NCBI GenBank assembly: GCA_965653495.1
Contig: CBFHAJ010000129.1
Span: forward strand, 1-10,647
Length of the DNA stretch: 10,647 nt
Direction of reading: 5' to 3'
DNA from: AG41 sp965653495
GTDB taxonomy: Bacteria > Gemmatimonadota > Gemmatimonadetes > Gemmatimonadales > GWC2-71-9
Part shown: in pieces, positions 1 through 7,986 of the stretch
Numbering within the stretch: position 1 is the first letter of the stretch
How the letters are laid out: each line of letters begins with the position of its first letter
Made by a program: the position numbers and the translations under genes
Notes under the pieces: model-generated
Told to the model about the DNA's origin: nothing
The model's input: the letters and a program-made list of their open reading frames with translations, nothing else
Databases searched by the model: none

Positions 1-576
1 CAGATCGCCCGCGAGGCCGGCGGTGACCTCGCGCTGATGCCTGGGGAGGGCGCTGGCGCCCGCTTCGTCCTCACGCTGCCCCTGCCCCCCGCGACCGCAC
101 TAGCCGAAGCGTCCACCGTCTCTCCCCAGCCCGCAACGCCGCTCGCCCCCGCCCCCGCCCCCACCCCCCCTGCCGTGGGAGCCAGGGCTCACGGCGGGGC
201 CTTGGCGGGTGTCCGGGTGCTGATCGTTGAAGACGAGGAGGGTGTGCGGCGGCCGATGGCGCGGTATCTGGCCCGTCGCGGAGCGGTGGTGGAAGAAGCG
301 GAGGATGGCGCGGAGGCGCTCGCCCGGCTGCGCGATCTGCAGCCCGATGTGATCATCGCCGACCTCCGGATGCCGCGGATGAGCGGCATCGAGCTGTACG
401 CAGAGCTCGAGGAAAGCCGTCCGGAGCTGGCGGCCCGCCTGCTGTTTCTCTCAGGGGACGTGTCCCAGCTGGCGGAGCCGGGGAACACGCCGGTACCACG
501 CGAGCGGGTGCTGGTCAAGCCGGTGGAGCTCGCCGAGCTCGAGCGGCGCATCGCCGACTTCCTGCGGGGGGCCTAA
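1..576 (+). CDS. Hybrid sensor histidine kinase, C-terminal part (end of ATPase domain plus receiver domain)
   Basis: The frame is open from base 1, so the gene begins outside the window; 191 residues are visible. The first ~28 residues (IAREAGGDLAL, then GAGARFVLTLPLP) match the last G-box and final strand of a HATPase_c kinase domain. A ~40-residue Pro/Ala-rich linker follows (about 88-210 nt). From about 208 to 573 comes a receiver domain: acidic pair Glu-Asp at 229-234, phospho-acceptor Asp at 361-363 in IIADLRMPRMSG, Ser in FLSGD, and the conserved Lys at 517-519 in LVKPVE. All key receiver residues are present, so phosphoryl transfer should work. The kinase probably autophosphorylates on a His upstream of the window and passes phosphate to this receiver or onward to another partner. 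Sensor input and target cannot be seen. A stand-alone response regulator is unlikely because the kinase tail is in the same frame without a break. Confidence 0.88.
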   Translation, partial: QIAREAGGDLALMPGEGAGARFVLTLPLPPATALAEASTVSPQPATPLAPAPAPTPPAVGARAHGGALAGVRVLIVEDEEGVRRPMARYLARRGAVVEEAEDGAEALARLRDLQPDVIIADLRMPRMSGIELYAELEESRPELAARLLFLSGDVSQLAEPGNTPVPRERVLVKPVELAELERRIADFLRGA

Positions 577-642
577 GAGGGGGTCGGGGGACTTCCGGAT
601 GGCCGCGCGGCGCGGCGCGCGCTCTCATGGAGCCTGCTCGGG

Positions 643-927
643 GTGGTGGTGCTGCTCGCGACCGTCCTGCTGCGCGTCGCGATCGGGACCGCAGTCGTCT
701 ACCTGCTGCTGCCGCTGGGCCCGTTGTGCCCGCATTGCACCAGCGAGATGGTCGCCATCCGTAACCGGTTCTTCGATCAGGTGTTACCGCTGTTGCAGCG
801 GCGCTGGTGTCTCGCATGCGGTTGGAACGGCGTGGTGCGGCGGGCGCGTTTGATCGGGACGCGGGGCTCGGGGCTCGGGACTCGGAACAGCACCCCGAGC
901 CCCAAGTCCCGAATCCCCAGTCCCTAG
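643..927 (+). CDS. Small membrane-anchored zinc-ribbon protein, function unknown
   Basis: The predicted protein of 94 residues has one hydrophobic segment at about residues 2-28, then CPHC (Cys29, Cys32), a 23-residue spacer, and CLACGW (Cys56, Cys59). This is the layout of a four-Cys zinc ribbon tethered to the membrane. I do not recognise a named family. The start is uncertain: GTG at 643, 646 or 649 would begin inside the hydrophobic helix with no clear ribosome site. The same frame stays open upstream to the stop at 574-576 and encodes a basic stretch (GRAARRALSWSLLG) that would suit the N-terminal side of a membrane helix. An ATG at 599 after a G-rich stretch (584-590) lies in another frame, so a lost base in the GC run 601-622 is possible. 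Residues from about 70 onward are encoded by a heptamer repeat and are probably not functional. It follows the sensor kinase by 66 nt on the same strand, so the two may be cotranscribed. Confidence 0.6.
   Translation: MVVLLATVLLRVAIGTAVVYLLLPLGPLCPHCTSEMVAIRNRFFDQVLPLLQRRWCLACGWNGVVRRARLIGTRGSGLGTRNSTPSPKSRIPSP
856..924 (+). repeat. Heptamer repeat array, four direct then four inverted units, can fold into a hairpin
   Basis: Four consecutive 7-base units (GGGACGC, GGGGCTC, GGGGCTC, GGGACTC at 856-883) are followed after 13 nt by four units in the opposite orientation (GAGCCCC, AAGTCCC, GAATCCC, CAGTCCC at 897-924). The segment 863-873 is a perfect 11-nt complement of 893-903, giving a stem with a 19-nt loop. 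The array supplies the last ~23 codons of the small zinc-ribbon gene and ends 10 nt before the stop of the oppositely oriented NADH dehydrogenase gene. No T-tract follows the hairpin on the plus strand. It may limit read-through between the convergent genes. The units are read directly from the sequence; the role is inferred. Confidence 0.75.
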
Positions 928-934
928 CGCATGG

Positions 935-2179
935 TCAGTCCATCGTGGTGATGAGCCGCGCCGCCCGCTCATAGAAGAAGTAGTCCCACGCCCAGTTCAG
1001 CAGAACGAACAGCTTGTTGCGGAAGCCGATCAGCTGGAGAATGTGCACCACCAGCCACACGACCCACGCCGGGAACCCCGTAAAGCCGATACCGTGGATG
1101 TAGGCGACCGCGGCGTTGCGGCCGATGGTCGCGAGCGACCCGGGGTCGCGATACTCGAACGCCACCGGCGCCTGGCCCGCAATCCGGCGCTGGATGTTGC
1201 GCGCGGCGGTCGTCGCCATCTGGATCGCCACCGGGGCCATCATCGGGAGTGGGGCTCCCCCCTCTGCGGCCTCGAGGTACGCCGCGTCGCCGATTACGTA
1301 GATCTCGGGATGCTCCCGCACCTCGAGCGTGGGCATCACGGGCACGCGACCCTGTTTGGCCGTGGGGAGGCCCAACCGGGCGGTGAGGGACACCGCCTGC
1401 ACGCCCGCGGCCCAGATGAGGGTGCGCGCCGGGATCACCTCGCCGCCCTTCAGGACGACGCGCTCGCCGTCGTAGTCCGCGACGCTGGCGCCGAAGCGCA
1501 CCTCCACGTGCTTGCGCCACAGCGTTTCGGCGGCTGCCTCGCGCAGCCGCGCGGGCATGGGTGCGAGCAGCCGGTCGGTGGCCTCGAGCAACAGCACGCG
1601 CACGTCCTTCACGTTGAGGCGCGGGTAGTCCTTGACCAGGACCAGGCGGATCAGCTCCGAGAGGGCGCCCGCCATCTCGACGCCGGTGGGGCCGCCGCCC
1701 ACCACTGCGAACGTGAGCTCGGCCCGGCGCCGCTCGGGGTCGGACTCGAGCATCGCCCGCTCGAAGGCGTGCAGCACGTGATTGCGGATGTGGATCGCCT
1801 CGGGAATGTCCTTGAGGCCAAACCCGTGGCGCGGCACGCCCTCGAGCCCGAAATAGTTCGTTGCGCCGCCCACGGCGAGGATCAGGTAGTCGTACGCGAT
1901 CGCGCCATCGGCGGTGAGCAGCCGCCGCGCGGCGGGGTCGAGTCCAGCCACCTCGCTCATGCGAAACTCGAAGTTGCGCTGGCCCCGCAGGATCGCGCGC
2001 ACGGGCTTGGCGATCTGCTCGGGCTCGAGCCCAGCGGTCGCGACCTGATAGAGCAGCGGCTGGACCAGATGGTAGTTGTGGCGGTCGACCAGCACGACGT
2101 CGACGGGGGCACGTTTGAGCGCCCGCACCGCGCGCAGGCCGCCGAATCCGGCGCCGACCACCACGACGGTCGGGCGCAC
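935..2179 (-). CDS. ndh: Type II NADH dehydrogenase (NADH:quinone oxidoreductase, non-proton-pumping)
   Basis: The 414-residue protein oxidises NADH and reduces membrane quinone using FAD, at the inner face of the cytoplasmic membrane. The first dinucleotide fold is at the N-terminus (GAGFGG, residues 9-14) with the acidic VDR end of strand 2 at 31-33. RHNYHLVQPLLYQVATAGL (34-51) is typical of NDH-2. The second Rossmann motif, for NADH, is GGGPTGVEMAG at 161-171. IYVIGDAA (293-300) is the second FAD motif. The C-terminal ~45 residues are rich in Trp, Leu and Phe (from about 370), as expected for the membrane-binding helix. Length is normal for the family. The GTG start at 2179 was chosen because the FAD fold begins a few residues later and the upstream gene stops 2 nt before it (TAG-CC-GTG), suggesting translational coupling. 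The frame stays open much further upstream, but that part is antisense to ybjQ and sdhC. Quinone is probably menaquinone, judged from the neighbouring diheme SDH. Confidence 0.93.
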   Translation of the reverse strand: MRPTVVVVGAGFGGLRAVRALKRAPVDVVLVDRHNYHLVQPLLYQVATAGLEPEQIAKPVRAILRGQRNFEFRMSEVAGLDPAARRLLTADGAIAYDYLILAVGGATNYFGLEGVPRHGFGLKDIPEAIHIRNHVLHAFERAMLESDPERRRAELTFAVVGGGPTGVEMAGALSELIRLVLVKDYPRLNVKDVRVLLLEATDRLLAPMPARLREAAAETLWRKHVEVRFGASVADYDGERVVLKGGEVIPARTLIWAAGVQAVSLTARLGLPTAKQGRVPVMPTLEVREHPEIYVIGDAAYLEAAEGGAPLPMMAPVAIQMATTAARNIQRRIAGQAPVAFEYRDPGSLATIGRNAAVAYIHGIGFTGFPAWVVWLVVHILQLIGFRNKLFVLLNWAWDYFFYERAARLITTMD

Positions 2180-2181
2180 GG

Positions 2182-2520
2182 CTACTCGAGCACCACCGCC
2201 GTGCCGTAGCACAGCACTTCCGTCGCCGACGCGCGGCTCGCCACCTCCGAGGCGTCGAAGCACATCCCCAGCACCGCCGTCGCGCCCACTTCGCGGGCGT
2301 GCTCGATCATGAGATCGTACGCCGCCTGGCGAGCCTGCTCGCACATTTCGGTGTACGCGCCGATGCGGCCTCCCACGATGCTCTTCAGCCCGCCGAGAAT
2401 TCCCTGCGCGATGGTGGGCGCCCGCACGGTGATGCCCCGCACCACGCCCTTGTATTCCCTGATGCGCCGGCCCTGCACCTCGAACGTGGTCGACACGATC
2501 ATTTGCGACTGGATGGCCAT
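2182..2520 (-). CDS. YbjQ-family protein (UPF0145, putative heavy-metal-binding domain)
   Basis: The 112-residue product matches the small YbjQ/UPF0145 family (PF01906). The N-terminus (MIVSTTFEVQGRRIREYKGVV) resembles the family's opening strand. GGRIGAYTEMCEQAR is followed by a helix (QAAYDLMIEHAREVGATAV) and the closing CYGTAVVLE, which are the usual conserved blocks. Members form pentamers in known structures, but their cellular role is not established and the heavy-metal-binding label is weakly supported. Cys residues occur in EMCEQ, GMCFD and VLCYG. ATG at 2520 is chosen because GGGGAG lies 6 nt upstream (2527-2532) and the length then matches the family; an open extension to 2613 lacks family similarity. 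A second Met at 2502 is possible. It is the first gene of a two-gene unit with ndh and is divergent from sdhC. Confidence 0.88.
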   Translation of the reverse strand: MAIQSQMIVSTTFEVQGRRIREYKGVVRGITVRAPTIAQGILGGLKSIVGGRIGAYTEMCEQARQAAYDLMIEHAREVGATAVLGMCFDASEVASRASATEVLCYGTAVVLE

Positions 2521-2583
2521 CGAACGCTCCCCCCCGTCTGGTGTGGGACTGCCGGACCCGCTTGAGTTTACGCCGCAACCGTC

Positions 2584-2613
2584 TTGCTTGCACGCCGGGA
2601 TGGCAACTATCAT
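2584..2613 (+). promoter_or_regulatory. Possible sigma-70-type promoter for sdhCAB
   Basis: TTGCTT at 2584-2589 and TATCAT at 2608-2613 are separated by 18 nt in the divergent gap between ybjQ and sdhC. The -10 matches five of six consensus positions and the -35 four of six. Transcription would then start near 2620, only about 7 nt before the ATG at 2627, giving an almost leaderless message. This agrees with the lack of a ribosome site before either candidate sdhC start. It is a weak call made by eye; no strong alternative was seen. Confidence 0.28.
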
Positions 2614-2626
2614 CCGTCACCGCCAC

Positions 2627-3330
2627 ATGTCTCCACCTGTCGCAGTTCAGGCGTCCGCGTCCGCCGCGCCGCGGCTGGCGCGCTCGCTGCTCGGCCAGAA
2701 AGTGATCATGGCCGTCACGGGCGTCATCCTGTTTCTGTTCGTGGTCGGGCACCTGCTGGGCAATCTCAAGGTGTTCCAGGGCGCGGAGCACTTCAACGCG
2801 TACGCCGAGGGACTGCGCACCGTGGGCGCGCCATTTTTCGGACGGGGGCAGCTGTTGTGGTTCGCGCGGCTCGTACTGTTGACCGCGGTGTTTGCCCACA
2901 TCTGGGCCGCCATCGCGGTCACGCGCGCCAGCTGGCGCGCCCGGCCCGTAGGCTATTACCGGCTCGATCCCGTCGAGACGACGTACGCCGCCCGCACGAT
3001 GCGCTGGGGCGGGGTGATCATCGCGCTGTATGTGATCTACCACCTGCTCGACTTCACCTTTGGCCGGCTCAATCCCAGCTTCGTCCCGGGCGACGTGTAC
3101 CACAACGTGGTCGCCAGCTTCCAGCTGTGGCCGGTGTCGGCGTTTTACGCGGTGGCGATGATCGTGGTCGGCCTGCACATCTATCACGGGCTGTGGAGCG
3201 CATTCCAGACGCTGGGGCTGCACCGGGCCCCGGTCGTGCGGTGGCGGCACTGGCTGGCGGGCGGGATCGCGGCGGCGATCACCCTGGGCTACATCGCCAT
3301 CCCCGCCGCCGTGCTCGCGGGAGCGCTGCG

Positions 3331-3334
<4 letters not shown>
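2627..3334 (+). CDS. sdhC: Succinate dehydrogenase cytochrome b558 subunit (diheme membrane anchor)
   Basis: The 235-residue protein is a five-helix membrane anchor of the B-type (single-subunit, two-heme) succinate:quinone oxidoreductases found in Bacillus, Wolinella and Bacteroidetes. Helix I contains IMAVTGVILFLFVVGHLLGN. Candidate heme ligands are His42, His91 (AHIWAA), His139 (YHLLD) and His184 (GLHIYHG; His187 is also close), with spacing very like the four ligands of Wolinella FrdC. The motif HGLWSAFQTLG is typical of the family. It anchors SdhA and SdhB to the membrane and passes electrons to quinone. The start is uncertain: ATG at 2627 is preferred because a promoter-like pair ends just before it, but ATG at 2600 (nine residues longer) is possible and neither has a clear ribosome site. 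The stop overlaps the sdhA GTG by 4 nt (GTGA). Confidence 0.93.
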
Positions 3335-5246
<1,912 letters not shown>

Positions 5247-5250
<4 letters not shown>

Positions 5251-6026
5251 GGGTGACGCTGCATGTGTGGCGGCAGCCGGGACCGGCGTCCCTCGGAAAG
5301 TTCGTGCGCTACGACGTGACGGATGTGAGTCCCGATATGTCGTTTCTGGAAGTGCTCGACGTGCTCAACCAGCAGCTGATCGGGCGCCGGGAGGAGCCGA
5401 TCGCGTTTGATCACGACTGCCGCGAAGGGATCTGCGGGGCCTGCGGTCTCGTGATCAACGGCCGGCCGCACGGGCCGCAGCACGCCACCACGACGTGCCA
5501 GCTCCACATGCGCACGTTCCCTGATGCGGCGGAGCTGTGGATCGAGCCGTGGCGCGCCCGGGCGTTTCCCGTGATCAAAGATCTGGTGGTGGACCGCAGC
5601 GCGTTCGACCGGATCATGCACGCCGGCGGGTTTATCACGGCGCGCACCGGCAGCGCACCCGAGGCCAACGCGATCCTCGTCTCCAAGCACGACGCCGATC
5701 TCGCCATGGACGCGGCGGCATGCATCGGCTGCGGCGCCTGCGTGGCCGCCTGCCCGAACGCGTCGGCCATGCTGTTTGTGGCGGCGAAAGTCTCGCACCT
5801 CGGCCTGCTGCCACAGGGCCAGCCCGAGCGCGCCACGCGGGTGGTGAACATGGTCGCGCGCATGGATGCGGAGGGGTTCGGCGCCTGCACCAACCACGGC
5901 GAGTGCATGGCGGCGTGCCCGAAGGAAATCAGCATCGATTTCATCGCGAGGCTGAATCGGGACTACTTGAAGGCAGCCGTAAGCCGTAGGCCGCAAGCCG
6001 CAAGGAGCAACGGCGGGGACGGCTAG
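5247..6026 (+). CDS. sdhB: Succinate dehydrogenase iron-sulfur subunit
   Basis: The 259-residue subunit carries three Fe-S clusters that wire SdhA to the heme anchor. The N-terminal ferredoxin-like domain has Cys58, Cys63, Cys66 (CREGICGAC) and Cys84 for the [2Fe-2S] cluster. The C-terminal domain has CIGCGACVAACP (Cys159, 162, 165, 169) and CTNHGECMAACP (Cys214, 220, 224), giving the [4Fe-4S] and [3Fe-4S] clusters. The pattern is complete. ATG at 5247 overlaps the sdhA stop (ATGA) and has GGAG at 5237-5240. The last ~16 residues (from about AAVSRRPQAA) come from a tandem heptamer repeat plus a short tail and are unlike the family, so they are probably dispensable. The stop shares CTAG with the stop of mdh on the other strand. 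Confidence 0.96.
5976..6003 (+). repeat. Tandem heptamer repeat, four units, inside the 3' end of sdhB
   Basis: Four adjacent 7-base units, GCCGTAA, GCCGTAG, GCCGCAA and GCCGCAA, follow the consensus GCCG(T/C)A(A/G). Because 7 is not a multiple of 3, the four copies are read in shifting frames and encode non-repeating residues. The array ends 20 nt before the sdhB/mdh stop codons. It differs in sequence from the array at 856-924 but has the same unit length, the same copy number in one orientation, and the same position at a convergent gene junction. Confidence 0.7.
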
Positions 6027-6952
6027 AGCTTCACCGCGCCCATCGTCTCCTTCACCGCATCCGCCGACTTCTTCAGGGCCGCCTGCTCTTCGGCCGACAG
6101 TTTCACTTCCAGGATCTTTTCGAGTCCGCCGCGCCCCAGCTTGCAGGGGACGCCGAGGTACATGCCCGAAAAGCCGTACTCACCCTGCACCCAGGCAGCG
6201 CACGGGAGCACACGCTTTTTGTCGTGCGCGATCGCCTCCACCATCTGCGTGACCGCCGCGGACGGAGCATAGTAGGCCGAGCCGGTCTTCAAGAAGGCCA
6301 CGATCTCGGCGCCGCCGTTGCGCGTGCGCTCGACGATCTTGTCGAGCGCCGCGCGCTCGAGCAGCTGCGTCACGGGGATGCCCGACACGGTCGTGTACGA
6401 CACGAGCGGCACCATCGTGTCGCCGTGCCCGCCCAGCACCATGGCCTGGATGTCCTCGACCGAAACGTCCAGGGCTTGGGCGAGAAACGCCCGATAACGC
6501 GCCGTATCGAGCACGCCGGCCATGCCGAGCACGCGTTCGCGCGGAAACCCGGTCACCTGCTTCGTGACCCAGCACATCACGTCGAGCGGATTGGAGACCA
6601 CGACGACGATCGCGGTGGGACAATGGCGCTTGATCTCGAGGGACACCTGCTTCACGATGTCGGCGTTGGTGCGCACCAGGTCGTCCCGGCTCATCCCCGG
6701 CTTGCGCGCGATGCCGGCCGTGATCACCACGACCTCGCTGCTGGCCGCCGGCGCGTAGTCGTTGGCGCCGATCACGCGGGTATCGAATCCCTCGATCGGC
6801 GCCGATTCCCACTGGTCGAGCCCTTTGCCCTGCGGGACGCCTTCGATGACGTCCACCAGGACGACGCTCTTGGCGAGCTGTTTTTCGGCGAGGCGCTGCG
6901 CGGCGGTGGCGCCGACGTTCCCGGCGCCGACAACCGTGATCTTGTTGAGCAT
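6023..6952 (-). CDS. mdh: Malate dehydrogenase, LDH-like (type III)
   Basis: The 309-residue enzyme converts malate to oxaloacetate with NAD+ in the cytoplasm. The NAD-binding motif is VVGAGNVGATAA (residues 7-18), and Asp34 (LVDV) at the end of strand 2 indicates NAD preference. The active-site loop is ARKPGMSRDDL with Arg83 and Arg89; Arg89 in place of Gln/Lys is the malate-specific choice. SNPLDVM at 120-126, LDTAR with Asp149 and Arg152, and catalytic His176 in GGHGDTMVP complete the site. Length fits the Bacillus/Chloroflexus-type MDH. ATG at 6952 shares its A with the moaA stop (TGATG), and the ribosome site lies in the last moaA codons. The stop overlaps that of sdhB. An open frame upstream to 7165 is the shadow of moaA. 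Confidence 0.96.
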   Translation of the reverse strand: MLNKITVVGAGNVGATAAQRLAEKQLAKSVVLVDVIEGVPQGKGLDQWESAPIEGFDTRVIGANDYAPAASSEVVVITAGIARKPGMSRDDLVRTNADIVKQVSLEIKRHCPTAIVVVVSNPLDVMCWVTKQVTGFPRERVLGMAGVLDTARYRAFLAQALDVSVEDIQAMVLGGHGDTMVPLVSYTTVSGIPVTQLLERAALDKIVERTRNGGAEIVAFLKTGSAYYAPSAAVTQMVEAIAHDKKRVLPCAAWVQGEYGFSGMYLGVPCKLGRGGLEKILEVKLSAEEQAALKKSADAVKETMGAVKL

Positions 6953-7986
6953 CACCCTCCCCGGGTGTGCATTTCGCGATGGGGGTCGGCGCGCAGCGAG
7001 TCGATGCGGTACAGCGCGCCGCGATGCGCGACCTCGAGACGCTCCTCGGCGCCGCGGTCGGTGCGGTCCTGCCAGGTTTCGCGCACCAGCGCCGCCAGCT
7101 CGGCGTCCGTCGCGCCGCCGCGCAGCTGCTCGCGCAAATCGATGCCCTGGGCCGCGTACAGGCACAAGAGCCAGGTCCCGTCCGCCGTGATGCGGCTGCG
7201 GTCACAGGTGCGGCAGAATGGCGCCGTGACGGACGCGATGATCCCGAACGTGCTCCCGTCCGCGAGCCGGAACCGCTCCGCCGGCGCGGGCCCCCCCCCG
7301 TCAGCGGCGAGGGCCTCGATCGGGCCGTAGCGCCGCGCGAGGACGGCGAGCATCTCACGCTGCGACACCACCTGCTCGGGCGACCAGCGCGTGGCACCCC
7401 CAACGTCCATGTACTCGATGAAGCGTACTTCCGCGTCGTGGACGCGTCCGAACTCCACCAGATCTCCCAGCTCGTCGTCGTTGAACCCGCGGATGACGAC
7501 GGTATTGAGCTTCAAGCTTCGGAAGCCGGCGTCACGCGCCGCTCGAATCCCCGCGAGCACGTCGCTGTGCCGGGAGCTCTTGGCGAACGCCTGCATTCGC
7601 CCCGGTCGCAGCGTATCGAGGCTCACCGTAACCCGCTCGAGGCCTGCGGTGCGCAGCGCGGCGGCCTGGGGCGCGAGCAACAGCCCGTTCGTGGTCAGCG
7701 CCAGGTCGTGGACGTCGGGAATCGCCGCGACCATGCCGACCAGCGCGTGGAGGTCTTGCCGCAGCAATGGCTCCCCGCCCGTGAGGCGCACCTTGCGCAC
7801 GCCGAGCCCGGCGAACACGCGCACCAGGCGGGCCATCTCCTCGAACGTGAGAATCGAGGCCCGCGGCAGCCACACGTACTCGTCCTCCGGCATGCAGTAG
7901 CGGCACCGCATGTTGCACCGGTCGGTGACCGAAAGCCGCAGGCTCCCGAGCGGGCGGCGCAGCCGGTCGTGCACGACCTCAGGCAT
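6952..7986 (-). CDS. moaA: GTP 3',8-cyclase, molybdopterin synthesis step 1
   Basis: The 344-residue radical SAM enzyme converts GTP to 3',8-cyclo-7,8-dihydro-GTP, the first step of molybdenum cofactor synthesis. The SAM-binding cluster motif CNMRCRYC holds Cys24, Cys28 and Cys31. LTGGEPLLR (68-76) is the SAM amino-group motif. The C-terminal substrate-binding [4Fe-4S] cluster uses Cys258 and Cys261 (FCRTCDRSR) and Cys275. The protein ends in Gly343-Gly344, the pair needed for catalysis in this family. ATG at 7986 overlaps the end of moaE by 8 nt. The coding strand has a run of nine G (7291-7299) encoding Gly in a variable stretch before the second cluster. The partner moaC is not in the window. 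Confidence 0.97.
   Translation of the reverse strand: MPEVVHDRLRRPLGSLRLSVTDRCNMRCRYCMPEDEYVWLPRASILTFEEMARLVRVFAGLGVRKVRLTGGEPLLRQDLHALVGMVAAIPDVHDLALTTNGLLLAPQAAALRTAGLERVTVSLDTLRPGRMQAFAKSSRHSDVLAGIRAARDAGFRSLKLNTVVIRGFNDDELGDLVEFGRVHDAEVRFIEYMDVGGATRWSPEQVVSQREMLAVLARRYGPIEALAADGGGPAPAERFRLADGSTFGIIASVTAPFCRTCDRSRITADGTWLLCLYAAQGIDLREQLRGGATDAELAALVRETWQDRTDRGAEERLEVAHRGALYRIDSLRADPHREMHTRGG
6957..6962 (-). promoter_or_regulatory. Ribosome binding site of mdh, embedded in the Gly-Gly codons of moaA
   Basis: On the minus strand GGGGAG (6962-6957) lies 4 nt before the mdh ATG and is extended by GGT. The same bases are the final codons of moaA (CGG GGA GGG TGA), which encode the conserved C-terminal Gly-Gly. 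It supports the ATG at 6952 as the mdh start and suggests translational coupling. Confidence 0.7.

Noticed and set aside
142..170. C-rich hexamer repetition
   Set aside because: It encodes the Ala/Pro linker between kinase and receiver domains, a common low-complexity hinge, and needs no separate explanation.
1043..2209. Long open frame on the plus strand opposite ndh
   Set aside because: His/Arg/Gly-rich with no domain; ndh on the other strand has complete FAD and NADH motifs.
2309..2626. Upstream extension of sdhC to an ATG at 2309
   Set aside because: It would run antisense through ybjQ; SdhC proteins start shortly before the first helix.
2180..3250. Upstream extension of the ndh frame, which would give a 771-residue protein
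   Set aside because: The extra part is antisense to ybjQ and sdhC and has no homology-like features; NDH-2 proteins begin right at the FAD fold.
6180..7403. Minus-strand open frame spanning the mdh and moaA boundary
   Set aside because: Arg/Gly/Ser-rich out-of-frame reading of two well-identified genes.
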